Under the pieces are notes generated by a model. The model saw nothing but the letters and a program-made list of their open reading frames with translations. It made no database searches and was not told the DNA's origin. A stretch of DNA of 20,301 nucleotides, taken from NCBI GenBank assembly GCA_033764095.1, contig JANRJF010000489.1, positions 1 through 20,301 on the forward strand. The letters are read 5' to 3'. Made by a program: the position numbers and the translations under genes. Source of the stretch: JBDTMT01 sp033764095. Its GTDB lineage: Bacteria; Desulfobacterota; Binatia; HRBIN30; CADEER01. Position 1 is the first letter of the stretch. Every line of letters starts with the position of its first letter. Positions 5,730-13,043 of this stretch are shown piece by piece.

Positions 5730-8099
5730 ATGCGCCGTGGACCGTCCGCGGCGGGCCGCACCAGGTGGCTCGCCCTCGCCGCCTGCCTGCTGATCGCCGC
5801 CTGCCGCCACGCCCCGGCGCCGCGCGCCCCCGGCACCGCCTCGGTGTTCGAGCAGGGCAGCTTCAAAGCGGTGCTGGTCAACGGCGGCGGCAACCGCGAG
5901 ATGAACTTCCAGTCGCACCTGACGCACGTGCGCGACCTGGTGGCGCTGCTGCACGCCAATGGCGGCAGCGCCGCCGACCTGACCATCTTCAGCGGCGACG
6001 GCGCCGACCCGGCACCCGACCTGGCGACCCGCGCCCACATCGAAGACGACGCCGACAACGGCTTCTGGTTGGTGCCGCCGGGACTGCTGCGCGCGCTCAA
6101 CCCGATCGAGTACATCGACTCCACGGTCGCCGGCTACACGCTGCAACCGGCGACGCACGAGGCGCTGCAGGCCTGGGTTGCCGACCAGGGGAAGACGCTC
6201 GGCGCCGGCGACACCCTGCTCTTCTACGTCACCGACCACGGCGAGCTGAACAAGGCCGATCCGACCAACAACAGCATCGTGTTGTGGAAGGAGAAGCTGA
6301 CGGTGGTGCAGCTGCGCCAGCTCTTCGCGCAGCTCGACCCGCGGGTGCGCATCGTCATGCTGATGTCGCAGTGCTTCGGCGGCTCGTTCGCCAACGTCAT
6401 CTTCCCCGGCGACGGCACGCTCACCGCCACCGGCAACGTCTGCGGCTACTTCGCATCCAGCGCCGACCGTCCCGCCTACGGCTGCTACCCGGAAAACCGC
6501 GGCGTCGATGCAGTCGGGCACTCGTACCACTTCTTCGAGGGGCTGGCGGCGCTCGGCCGCATGCCGGAGGCGCACCGCCGCGTCCTGGTCACCGACGACT
6601 CGCCCGACGTCCCCAACACCACCTCCGACTTCTACCTGCAGCAGCTGCTCGCCCAGCAGGCGAAGGCGGAGAACCGCTCGCCGACCGAGATCGCCGACGC
6701 GTACATCGCCGCCGCCTTCCGCGATCGCGCCCGCTGGGAGCCGGAGATCCGCCAGCTCGACCGCGTCGGGGCCACCTTCGGCATGTTCAGCCCGCGCTCG
6801 CTCGCCGAGCTCGACCAGCAGACCAACCTGCTGCCGCAGGTGAGCGAGCAGCTGCGCACCTACGCGCAGCGCTGGCGCGAAGCGCTGGAGGCGTTGAAGC
6901 TGCAGAACTTCCAGCGCTTCGTCGACGCCGACCCGACCTGGAAGGACCGCCTGCTGCCCGACGCCCTGAAGGACCTCGACGCCGCGCAGCGCAGCGCCTT
7001 GCTCGACGCGCTGGTGCCGGCACTGGAGCGCTTCACCGACGCCGACCGTGTCACCAAGGACCGCCTCGACACGCTGCGTGAGCGCGAGCGCGCCGCGGCG
7101 GCCGCCGCCTATCGCATGGAAGTGCGGCTCGGCGTCGTGCTGCGCCTGCGCGCCCTGCTCGACCAGATCGCCGGACGCGTCTACCTCGCCGAGCGCGGCA
7201 CGCAGGTCGAGCGCCAGACCTACGCCGCCCTGGTCGGCTGCGAGGACGTCGCCTTCGTCGCCGAGCCCGAGTACGCCGCGGCGGCGGCGATGGACGCGCC
7301 GGCCCCCTTCCCGCCGCTGCAGGACGACCGCGAGGTCATGCAGCGCGTCATGCCGGCCTGGATGGGCATCCAGTTCAAGCCGCTCACCGAGGCGCAGCGC
7401 AAGAAGGAGGGACGCACGCCCGGAGCGGTGGCGGTGCTGGTCGTCTATCCGGGCTCGGCGGCGGAACGCGCCGGCCTGGAGGTCGGCGACGTCATCCTCG
7501 GTCCGCCCGGCGCGCCGTTCCAGGAGCCGCACCAGGTGCGCGAGTGGGTGATGCAGCGCGAGATCGGCGAGGCGGCGCCGATCGAGGTGGTGCACAACGG
7601 CAACCTGCGCACCGTGACGCTCCATCCCGAGCCCTACCCGATCAAGATGCCGGAGCTGCCGGGTCCGCCGAAGGTCGGCGACGCCGGTCCGCCGCTCAAG
7701 CTGGAGCCGTTCCGCGGCGACCCGCAGCTCGGGGCCGGCAAACCGCGCCTGCTGTTCTTCTGGGCGACGTGGTGTCTGCCGTGCAAGTTCTCGGTGCCGG
7801 AGGTGATGGCCTTCGCGCAGGCGCGCGGCGTCGAGGTGATCGCGATCACCGACGAGGACACCGCGACGCTGGAGAAGTTCTTCAAGGAGCGCCGCGAGCC
7901 GTTCCCGGCGACGGTCGCCATCGACGCCTACCGCAGCGCCTTCCAGGCCTACGGCGTCAGCGGCACGCCGACCTTCGTGCTGCTCGGCGCCAACGGCAAG
8001 GTCGAGTACTACCGCTCCGGGTACAGCCTGGAGAAGGGCCTCGACATCCCGGGCTGGAAGTACTCGCGGCCACCGGCGTCGCCGACACCGGTCCCCTGA
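5730..8099 (+). CDS. Lipoprotein: C13/caspase-like peptidase domain, PDZ-like domain and TlpA-like thioredoxin domain
   Basis: This 789-aa protein is predicted to be lipid-anchored and exported. Arg-rich residues 1-12 and a hydrophobic stretch precede a lipobox ending at Cys25 (LIAAC). Residues about 44-290 resemble legumain/C13 peptidases: the strand FKAVLVNGG, then YVTDHGE with His170-Gly171, then MLMSQCFGGSF with Cys215, the expected His/Cys dyad. Residues about 300-480 are mostly charged and helical. Residues about 545-632 look like a PDZ domain (MGIQFKP, PGSAAERAGLEVGDVIL). Residues about 650-770 form a TlpA/thioredoxin domain with WCLPC at 681-685 and the cis-proline loop GTPTF (Pro747). 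The ATG at 5730 is chosen because the signal sequence follows immediately. Protease activity and redox coupling are inferred, not shown. Confidence 0.88.
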   Translation: MRRGPSAAGRTRWLALAACLLIAACRHAPAPRAPGTASVFEQGSFKAVLVNGGGNREMNFQSHLTHVRDLVALLHANGGSAADLTIFSGDGADPAPDLATRAHIEDDADNGFWLVPPGLLRALNPIEYIDSTVAGYTLQPATHEALQAWVADQGKTLGAGDTLLFYVTDHGELNKADPTNNSIVLWKEKLTVVQLRQLFAQLDPRVRIVMLMSQCFGGSFANVIFPGDGTLTATGNVCGYFASSADRPAYGCYPENRGVDAVGHSYHFFEGLAALGRMPEAHRRVLVTDDSPDVPNTTSDFYLQQLLAQQAKAENRSPTEIADAYIAAAFRDRARWEPEIRQLDRVGATFGMFSPRSLAELDQQTNLLPQVSEQLRTYAQRWREALEALKLQNFQRFVDADPTWKDRLLPDALKDLDAAQRSALLDALVPALERFTDADRVTKDRLDTLRERERAAAAAAYRMEVRLGVVLRLRALLDQIAGRVYLAERGTQVERQTYAALVGCEDVAFVAEPEYAAAAAMDAPAPFPPLQDDREVMQRVMPAWMGIQFKPLTEAQRKKEGRTPGAVAVLVVYPGSAAERAGLEVGDVILGPPGAPFQEPHQVREWVMQREIGEAAPIEVVHNGNLRTVTLHPEPYPIKMPELPGPPKVGDAGPPLKLEPFRGDPQLGAGKPRLLFFWATWCLPCKFSVPEVMAFAQARGVEVIAITDEDTATLEKFFKERREPFPATVAIDAYRSAFQAYGVSGTPTFVLLGANGKVEYYRSGYSLEKGLDIPGWKYSRPPASPTPVP

Positions 8100-8110
8100 G
8101 AACACTCACC

Positions 8111-8173
8111 ACCACGACACAACGACACCACGACACAACGAGACTGCTGTTGTGCCGTGGTGTCGTTGTGGTG
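8111..8173. repeat. 8-bp tandem array and hairpin between convergent genes
   Basis: Four octamers, ACCACGAC, ACAACGAC, ACCACGAC and ACAACGAG, run from 8111 to 8142 and form a 16-bp unit repeated at 15 of 16 positions. Inverted sequence at 8149-8173 pairs with 8117-8139 over about 22 bp with one internal mismatch, leaving a 9-nt loop. The hairpin lies between the stops of the lipoprotein (+) and the Cys-rich protein (-), so it may end transcription in both directions, although there is no U-tract after it. Confidence 0.65.
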
Positions 8174-8181
8174 AAGAAATC

Positions 8182-9978
8182 TCACTTCGCTTTGAACTGC
8201 GACGTCGTATTGCGGCTCGCCGTCGCGAAGACGCTCTGCCAGCAGCGGCCGTTGTCGCCGTTGACCAGCTGCACGGTGACCGGCAACGCAAGCGGCAGGT
8301 CGTCGATCGGGTCGGGCAGATCGATGCCGCGCCCCTTGAGCAGCGCCTTCGACTTGCCGTCGGCGCCGCCCTTGAGGCTGATCTTCTGCGCGCCGCCCGG
8401 CGCGCCGCTGGGGTCGAAATAGCGCCAGCCCTTGCTGCCGAGCGGCGCCCACTTGCTGCTGCTCGCCGGCACCTGCAGCTCGCCGACCAGCACCCCGCCG
8501 GCGTAGAGGCAGAGCGAATAGTCCGCCGCCGCGGTCGGGTCGCCGAACTGGGCCTGCGTCGTCGCCGCGCCCTTCAGCCACTTCCAGGTCAGCGTGTCGC
8601 GCGCGCTGTCGCTGCTGTTCTTGATCAACAGCGCGCCGCGCGCCGCGCCGCCACACGTCCCCTGCGGCGCCGGCGGGCAGAGCCCGGTGCAGCTGTCGGT
8701 GCCCTCGTCGCAGGCGCCGACGCAAGGCGGCGAGCCGGCGCCGCAGCTGCCCGAATGGCAGGTCTCGCCGCCGTTGCAAAAGGCGCCGTCGCCGCACGAC
8801 GTCCCGTCCGCGGCGTGCGCGTCGGTCGGACAGGTGGTGGCGACGCCGTCGCAGCTCTCGGCGACGTCGCAGGCGCCGGTCGCGGCGCGGCACGGGCTGC
8901 CGGCGCTCTTCACCTGGTCGGGTGGGCAGAACGGGCTGCTGCCGTCGCACAGCTCGTCGAGGTCGCAGAGCTGCCCGGCGCTCGCCGCGCGACACACCAC
9001 CGTCGGCGCCGCAAAGCCGTCCGCCGGGCAGGCGCCGCTGACCCCGTCGCAGTACTCGGTGACGTCGCACTGCAGGCCGGCAGCGCGGCACGGCATGCCG
9101 CCGCTGGCCGGCGTGCAGTTGAGCGAGCAGCAGGAGCCCGGCTGGCCGTTGCCGGCGCCGGCGTCGCAGGCTTCGCTGAAGCCGGGGCCGCTGTCGACCA
9201 CGCCGTTGCCGCACAGCGAGACCAGCGTGACGGTGACGAAGTGGCCGTCGTCCACCTGCGCGCGCGCCGGGCTGCCGGGATAGTCGGCGGCGGTCTCGGT
9301 GTTGTCGTCGGACGTGCCGCCGAGGCGAATGGCCGCTTCGTCGCCGCTGCCCGGCGAATAGGCCTGTTGTGACCAGGTGAAGGTCAGCGTGTGCGCCACC
9401 GGCGCACCGTTGCTCACCGCGGTGATGGTTGCGGTGCTGGTCTGGTCGAACGGCACGCTGATCGGATCGAAGACGAGCGGGATGTCGTCGGCGCGCCCGG
9501 GATCGGCGAGATTGAGCGTACCGCCGCTCAGCGTGCCGCCGGTGAAGGCGCCGGTGAGCGCGGTCATGTCGGCGTAGTGCCCCGACGCGAGGATGTTGTC
9601 CTCGACCAGGTGCAGGTCGCCCTTGCGCCGTCCGGCGACGATCAGCCGATAGGCGCCCGGGGCGTTGACGGTGAAGGTGAGCGTGTAGTCCGAATTCAAC
9701 GTCTCCCAGCGCGGATCGCCGAAGAGGCCGGAGTCGGCGCTCGCCAAGCCAGAGTAGCGGCTGGTGAAGGCGGTGGCGGTGGCAGCGATGACCTGCACCG
9801 CGCTCTCGCGCTCGTAGCTGGGGTTGGCGGTGGAGATCTCGTTGGCGCTGTTGCCGGCGTTCTTCGCCGCGACCACTCCAGTGATCGTCTGCGCCCGGGC
9901 AACGCCACCAGCGAGCAGCACTGCGACCCCTGCGGCGACGGCGCGGTGCACGCGGCGGCGCGAATCGGATGCGGTCAT
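8182..9978 (-). CDS. Secreted Cys-rich protein with disintegrin-like repeats
   Basis: The 598-aa product starts at the ATG at 9978, preceded by a purine-rich GGGGGGAC Shine-Dalgarno-like run. Residues 1-29 form a signal peptide (RRRVHR, hydrophobic core, ARA before the cut). Residues about 30-250 are Thr/Ser/Gly-rich and beta-like. Residues about 256-443 are Cys-rich: a CGNGVVD...EACD...CCS stretch of the type found in myxobacterial Cys-rich repeats, then three disintegrin-like repeats of the form CD(V/L)xExCDG...CP, then degenerate ones. Residues about 447-598 form a separate beta-rich module from LLIKNSSDSARDTL to the end. It is probably an extracellular or cell-surface protein. Binding partner and function are unknown. 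An in-frame start 13 codons upstream is less likely because it precedes the ribosome site. Confidence 0.85.
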   Translation of the reverse strand: MTASDSRRRVHRAVAAGVAVLLAGGVARAQTITGVVAAKNAGNSANEISTANPSYERESAVQVIAATATAFTSRYSGLASADSGLFGDPRWETLNSDYTLTFTVNAPGAYRLIVAGRRKGDLHLVEDNILASGHYADMTALTGAFTGGTLSGGTLNLADPGRADDIPLVFDPISVPFDQTSTATITAVSNGAPVAHTLTFTWSQQAYSPGSGDEAAIRLGGTSDDNTETAADYPGSPARAQVDDGHFVTVTLVSLCGNGVVDSGPGFSEACDAGAGNGQPGSCCSLNCTPASGGMPCRAAGLQCDVTEYCDGVSGACPADGFAAPTVVCRAASAGQLCDLDELCDGSSPFCPPDQVKSAGSPCRAATGACDVAESCDGVATTCPTDAHAADGTSCGDGAFCNGGETCHSGSCGAGSPPCVGACDEGTDSCTGLCPPAPQGTCGGAARGALLIKNSSDSARDTLTWKWLKGAATTQAQFGDPTAAADYSLCLYAGGVLVGELQVPASSSKWAPLGSKGWRYFDPSGAPGGAQKISLKGGADGKSKALLKGRGIDLPDPIDDLPLALPVTVQLVNGDNGRCWQSVFATASRNTTSQFKAK

Positions 9979-10057
9979 CGTCCCCCCTGGCACCACCGAC
10001 CCCGGGCGGGGCCCCACTCGGCGGCGTCGATCCCGAACTGGTGAGCTACCCTGTTCG

Positions 10058-10087
10058 CTCTAACACCGGCAGATTCGCCCGTGTCAA
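10058..10087 (-). promoter_or_regulatory. Possible promoter for the Cys-rich secreted protein
   Basis: A perfect TTGACA (minus strand, 10087-10082) is followed after 17-18 bp by GTTAGAG, a poor -10 candidate. The position would give a leader of about 70 nt before the ATG at 9978. The -35 match is good and the -10 match is weak. Confidence 0.35.
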
Positions 10088-10139
10088 GACAGATCGCGGC
10101 ACTGTCGCCGCGCTAGCGCGCACCGGCGCGCGCCGTCTG

Positions 10140-10286
10140 CTACGCCGCGGCGCGGCAGCGGCCCTCGTCGGGCTGGCGCGCCGACAGGCTGGGAAGATCC
10201 CCTTCGCAGCGGTGCCCGCAGGCTTCGCAGTGCCACGCGAAGTAGCCCTGATGTGTCATGCGCGCGCCGCAGTGTGGACAGGTCAT
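10140..10286 (-). CDS. Zinc-ribbon miniprotein
   Basis: This 48-aa protein begins MTCPHCGARMTHQG and continues with WHCEACGHRCEG. Two CxxC knuckles spaced 13 residues apart are what a zinc ribbon needs to bind one Zn2+. The start is well supported: an exact GGAGG lies 6 nt before the ATG at 10286 on the minus strand. The tail is polar and Ala/Arg-rich. It follows rfbC on the same strand after a 146-bp gap, so it probably has its own promoter. No specific family or partner can be named; nucleic-acid binding and protein binding are both possible. Confidence 0.7.
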   Translation of the reverse strand: MTCPHCGARMTHQGYFAWHCEACGHRCEGDLPSLSARQPDEGRCRAAA

Positions 10287-10314
10287 CCGTCGCCTCCGCT
10301 GTCCTTCCATCCGA

Positions 10315-10339
10315 GCAATTGCGATGCCCGAATTGCAAT
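10315..10339. promoter_or_regulatory. AT-rich dyad upstream of the zinc-ribbon gene
   Basis: GCAATT (10315-10320) and AATTGC (10331-10336) form an inverted repeat around a 10-nt centre, with ATTGC/GCAAT extending it. It lies about 30 bp before the miniprotein start in an unusually AT-rich patch of a GC-rich window, which suits an operator or promoter. No regulator can be named. Confidence 0.3.
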
Positions 10340-10432
10340 CGAATTCCCGGCAACGGCTGCGCCGCACAGGGCGGCGGCACGAACGTACCGCTGAGCGCAG
10401 ATTCAGCTGCGCACGTGTAAAGCCTACGCGCA

Positions 10433-10987
10433 TCAGCCGTCGTAGGACGGCAGGCGGTCGTGGACCTCGCGCAGCAGCGGCGCCACCGCGTCCTTCGGCG
10501 ACAGCAGCGGCTCGCGCTCCGGCCAGGCGATGGCCAGATCCGGATCGCTCCAGCGCACCGCCACTTCGAGCTGCGGATTCCACAGGGCGGTGCATTTGTA
10601 CTCGACCTCGGCGGGTCCGTCGGTGACGCAGAAGCCGTGCAGGAAGCCGGGCGGCACCCAGAGTTGATGCAGGGTATCGGCGTTGAGCGGCACGCCGACC
10701 CAGCGTCCGAAGCGCGGCGAGCCGCGCCGCACGTCGACCGCGACGTCCCAGATGGCGCCGCGCACGCAGCGCACCAGCTTGCCCATCGGCGGCCCCAGTT
10801 GGACGTGCAGGCCGCGCAACGTGCGCGGGCTCGAGCCGGAGTGGTTGTCCTGCACGAACGGCAGGGGGATGCCGGCCGCGCGATAGCGCTCGGCGTGGTG
10901 CACCTCGACGAAGAAGCCGCGCCCGTCGCGATGGATGACCGGCTCGATCACCACCACGCCAGGCAGCTCGGTCTGCCGCACCTGCAT
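10433..10987 (-). CDS. rfbC: dTDP-4-dehydrorhamnose 3,5-epimerase (RfbC/RmlC)
   Basis: This cytoplasmic enzyme epimerises dTDP-4-keto-6-deoxyglucose at C3 and C5, the third step to dTDP-L-rhamnose. The 184-aa cupin contains TLRGLHVQ, where His61 is the expected catalytic base, followed by GKLVRCVRG and Lys70, then FGRW, the LWVPPGFLHGF strand and EVEYKCT with Tyr130 as the conserved acid. Length is typical. The ATG at 10987 is 3 nt beyond the rfbA stop, so the two genes are cotranscribed and probably translationally coupled. The next step's gene, rfbD, is not in the window. Confidence 0.95.
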   Translation of the reverse strand: MQVRQTELPGVVVIEPVIHRDGRGFFVEVHHAERYRAAGIPLPFVQDNHSGSSPRTLRGLHVQLGPPMGKLVRCVRGAIWDVAVDVRRGSPRFGRWVGVPLNADTLHQLWVPPGFLHGFCVTDGPAEVEYKCTALWNPQLEVAVRWSDPDLAIAWPEREPLLSPKDAVAPLLREVHDRLPSYDG

Positions 10988-10990
10988 CGG

Positions 10991-11869
10991 CTACTCGAAC
11001 CCGGGCTCGAGCACGCGCAGCAGGTACTGCCCATAGCCGCTGTTGCGCATCGGCGCCGCCAGCCGCTCCACGTCGGCGCGGCCGATGTAGCCCATGCGCA
11101 GCGCGATCTCCTCCAGGCAGGCGACCTTCAACCCCTGTCGTTCCTCGATCGCCTGGATGAAGTTGGACGCCTGCAGCAGCGCTTCGTGCGTGCCGGTGTC
11201 GAGCCAGGCGATGCCGCGGCCGAGCTTCTCGACATGCAGGTCGCCGCTGCGCAGGTAGGCGATGTTGACGTCGGTGATCTCCAGCTCGCCGCGCGGCGAG
11301 GGCTTGAGCGCGCGCGCGATCTCGACGACCCGCGCATCGTAGAAGTACAGGCCGGTGACCGCCCACGGCGAGCGCGGCGTGCGCGGCTTCTCCTCCAACG
11401 CCACCGCCTGGCCGGACTCGTCGAACTCGACGACGCCGTAGCGTTCCGGATCGCGCACCCAGTAGCCGAACACGGTGGCGCCGCGGTCGCGCGCCGCGGC
11501 GCGGCGCAGCGTCTCGGTGAAGCCGTGGCCGTAGAAGATGTTGTCGCCGAGCGCCAGCGTCACCGGATCGCCGCCGATGAACTCGGCGCCGATCAGGAAC
11601 GCCTGCGCCAGCCCGTCGGGGCTCGGCTGCACGGCGTACTCGATGCGCAGCCCGATCTGGCTGCCGTCGCCGAGCAGACGCTGAAAGCCGTCCTGCTCGT
11701 GCGGCGTGGTGATGACCAGCACCTGCCGGATCCCCGCCAGCATCAGCGTGGAGAGCGGATAGTAGATCATCGGCTTGTCGTAGATCGGCATCAGCTGCTT
11801 GCTGACGGCGCGCGTCAACGGATGCAGCCGCGACCCCGACCCGCCGGCGAGGATGATGCCCTTGCGCAT
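10991..11869 (-). CDS. rfbA: Glucose-1-phosphate thymidylyltransferase (RfbA/RmlA)
   Basis: This cytoplasmic nucleotidyltransferase makes dTDP-glucose from glucose-1-phosphate and dTTP, the first step of dTDP-sugar synthesis. The 292-aa product opens with the nucleotide-binding motif GIILAGGSGSRLHPLT and continues with SKQLMPIYDKPMIYYPL, both hallmarks of RmlA. Later it carries LALGDNIFYG, EEKPRTP and WLDTGTHEALLQAS, as expected for the short, allosterically controlled RmlA type. An AGGGG Shine-Dalgarno-like run lies just upstream of the ATG at 11869. It follows rfbB after a 60-bp gap containing a 7-bp hairpin and precedes rfbC by 3 bp. Confidence 0.96.
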   Translation of the reverse strand: MRKGIILAGGSGSRLHPLTRAVSKQLMPIYDKPMIYYPLSTLMLAGIRQVLVITTPHEQDGFQRLLGDGSQIGLRIEYAVQPSPDGLAQAFLIGAEFIGGDPVTLALGDNIFYGHGFTETLRRAAARDRGATVFGYWVRDPERYGVVEFDESGQAVALEEKPRTPRSPWAVTGLYFYDARVVEIARALKPSPRGELEITDVNIAYLRSGDLHVEKLGRGIAWLDTGTHEALLQASNFIQAIEERQGLKVACLEEIALRMGYIGRADVERLAAPMRNSGYGQYLLRVLEPGFE

Positions 11870-11903
11870 GCGAACCCCTGAATCCCCCTGTCGTTTCTAC
11901 GCA

Positions 11904-11931
11904 GAACCGCGCGCGCCGGGCAATGCGGTTC
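11904..11931. other. Small hairpin between rfbB and rfbA
   Basis: GAACCGC (11904-11910) and GCGGTTC (11925-11931) can pair around a 14-nt loop. On the minus strand the hairpin begins at the rfbB stop codon. It has no U-tract, so it may be an mRNA processing or stability element, or chance in GC-rich DNA. Confidence 0.25.
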
Positions 11932-13015
11932 AGGCCGCGCCGACGGTGCCGAGGCGCTCGCGCCCGTAGCGGCCGGATTGCACCGTGCCGCACCACGCGC
12001 GGTTGGCGAGATACCAGGCGACGGTGGCGTGCATGCCGCGCTCGAAGTCGTAGCGCGGCGCCCAGCCGAGCTCGCGGCGGATCAGACTGGCGTCGATCGC
12101 GTAGCGCCGGTCGTGGCCAGGTCGATCGGTGACGAAGGTCTTGAGGTCGGCATAGGCGCGCAGCCCTTTGGCGCGCAGCGCGGCGTTGTCGGCGGGCGGG
12201 GCCAGCTCGGTGAGGATGGCGCACAGGCGGTCGACCAGTTCGAGGTTGCTGCGCTCGTTCTCGCCGCCGATGTTGTACTTCGACCCGATCGCGCCGCGGC
12301 GCAGCACCAGCAGGATGCCGGCGCAGTGGTCCTCGACGTAGAGCCAGTCGCGCACGTTGCCGCCGTCGCCGTAGATCGGCAGCGCGATGCCCTCCAGGGC
12401 GTTGAGCGTCATCAGCGGGATCAGCTTCTCGGGAAACTGGTACGGCCCGTAGTTGTTCGAGCAGTTGGTCAGCAGGGTCGGTACCGCGAAGGTCTCGTGG
12501 TAGGCGCGCACCAGGTGGTCGGCGCTGGCCTTCGAGGCGGCGTACGGCGAGTTCGGCGCGTAGGGCGTCGTCTCGCTGAACTGGCCGGTCTCGCCGAGGC
12601 TGCCGTACACCTCGTCGGTCGAGACATGCAGGAAGCGGAAGCGCTCACGCGCCGCCGGACGTTCGGCCAGGTAGGCGCGCGCCGCGTCGAGCAGCTCGAA
12701 GGTGCCGACGATGTTGGTCTCGATGAAGGCGCGTGGCCCGTCGATCGAGCGGTCGACGTGGCTCTCGGCGGCGAAGTTCACCACCCAGGTGGGCTGGTGC
12801 TCGCGGTAGAGGCGGTCGACCAGGGTACGGTCGACGATATCGCCGTGCACGAAGGCGTAGCGCGGATGCGCGGCGACATCGGCCAGGGTCGCCAGGTTGC
12901 CCGCGTAGGTCAGCTTGTCGAGCACCACGACGCGCGCCTCGGTCTCGGCCAGCGCCAGGCGGACGAAGTTCGAACCGATGAAGCCGGCGCCGCCGGTGAC
13001 CAGAATCGTATCCAT
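11930..13015 (-). CDS. rfbB: dTDP-glucose 4,6-dehydratase (RfbB/RmlB)
   Basis: This cytoplasmic extended short-chain dehydrogenase uses NAD+ to convert dTDP-glucose to dTDP-4-keto-6-deoxyglucose, the second step of the pathway. The 361-aa product starts with the Rossmann motif TGGAGFIGSNF. It then has FAAESHVDRSI, the catalytic STDEVYGSLG segment (Thr-Asp-Glu) and YAASKASADHLVRAY with the YxxxK pair, followed by NNYGPYQFPEKLIP and RDWLYVEDHC. All are diagnostic for RmlB. The ATG at 13015 is chosen because the Rossmann strand begins at once; an in-frame GTG eight codons upstream exists. It lies 28 bp after the DUF4301 stop, so the two are likely in one transcript. Confidence 0.96.
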   Translation of the reverse strand: MDTILVTGGAGFIGSNFVRLALAETEARVVVLDKLTYAGNLATLADVAAHPRYAFVHGDIVDRTLVDRLYREHQPTWVVNFAAESHVDRSIDGPRAFIETNIVGTFELLDAARAYLAERPAARERFRFLHVSTDEVYGSLGETGQFSETTPYAPNSPYAASKASADHLVRAYHETFAVPTLLTNCSNNYGPYQFPEKLIPLMTLNALEGIALPIYGDGGNVRDWLYVEDHCAGILLVLRRGAIGSKYNIGGENERSNLELVDRLCAILTELAPPADNAALRAKGLRAYADLKTFVTDRPGHDRRYAIDASLIRRELGWAPRYDFERGMHATVAWYLANRAWCGTVQSGRYGRERLGTVGAA

Positions 13016-13043
13016 GCCTCGTGCCCCCTGCCCTGGCACTCAT

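Noticed and set aside
5616..8105. An 829-codon minus-strand open frame opposite the lipoprotein gene.
   Set aside because: The plus strand has a signal peptide and three recognisable domains; the antisense frame has none and begins inside the heptamer repeats.
10140..12224. A long minus-strand frame running through rfbC, rfbA and part of rfbB.
   Set aside because: Only its last 48 codons look like protein (the zinc ribbon, which has its own Shine-Dalgarno). The rest is a shadow of the rfb genes in another frame.
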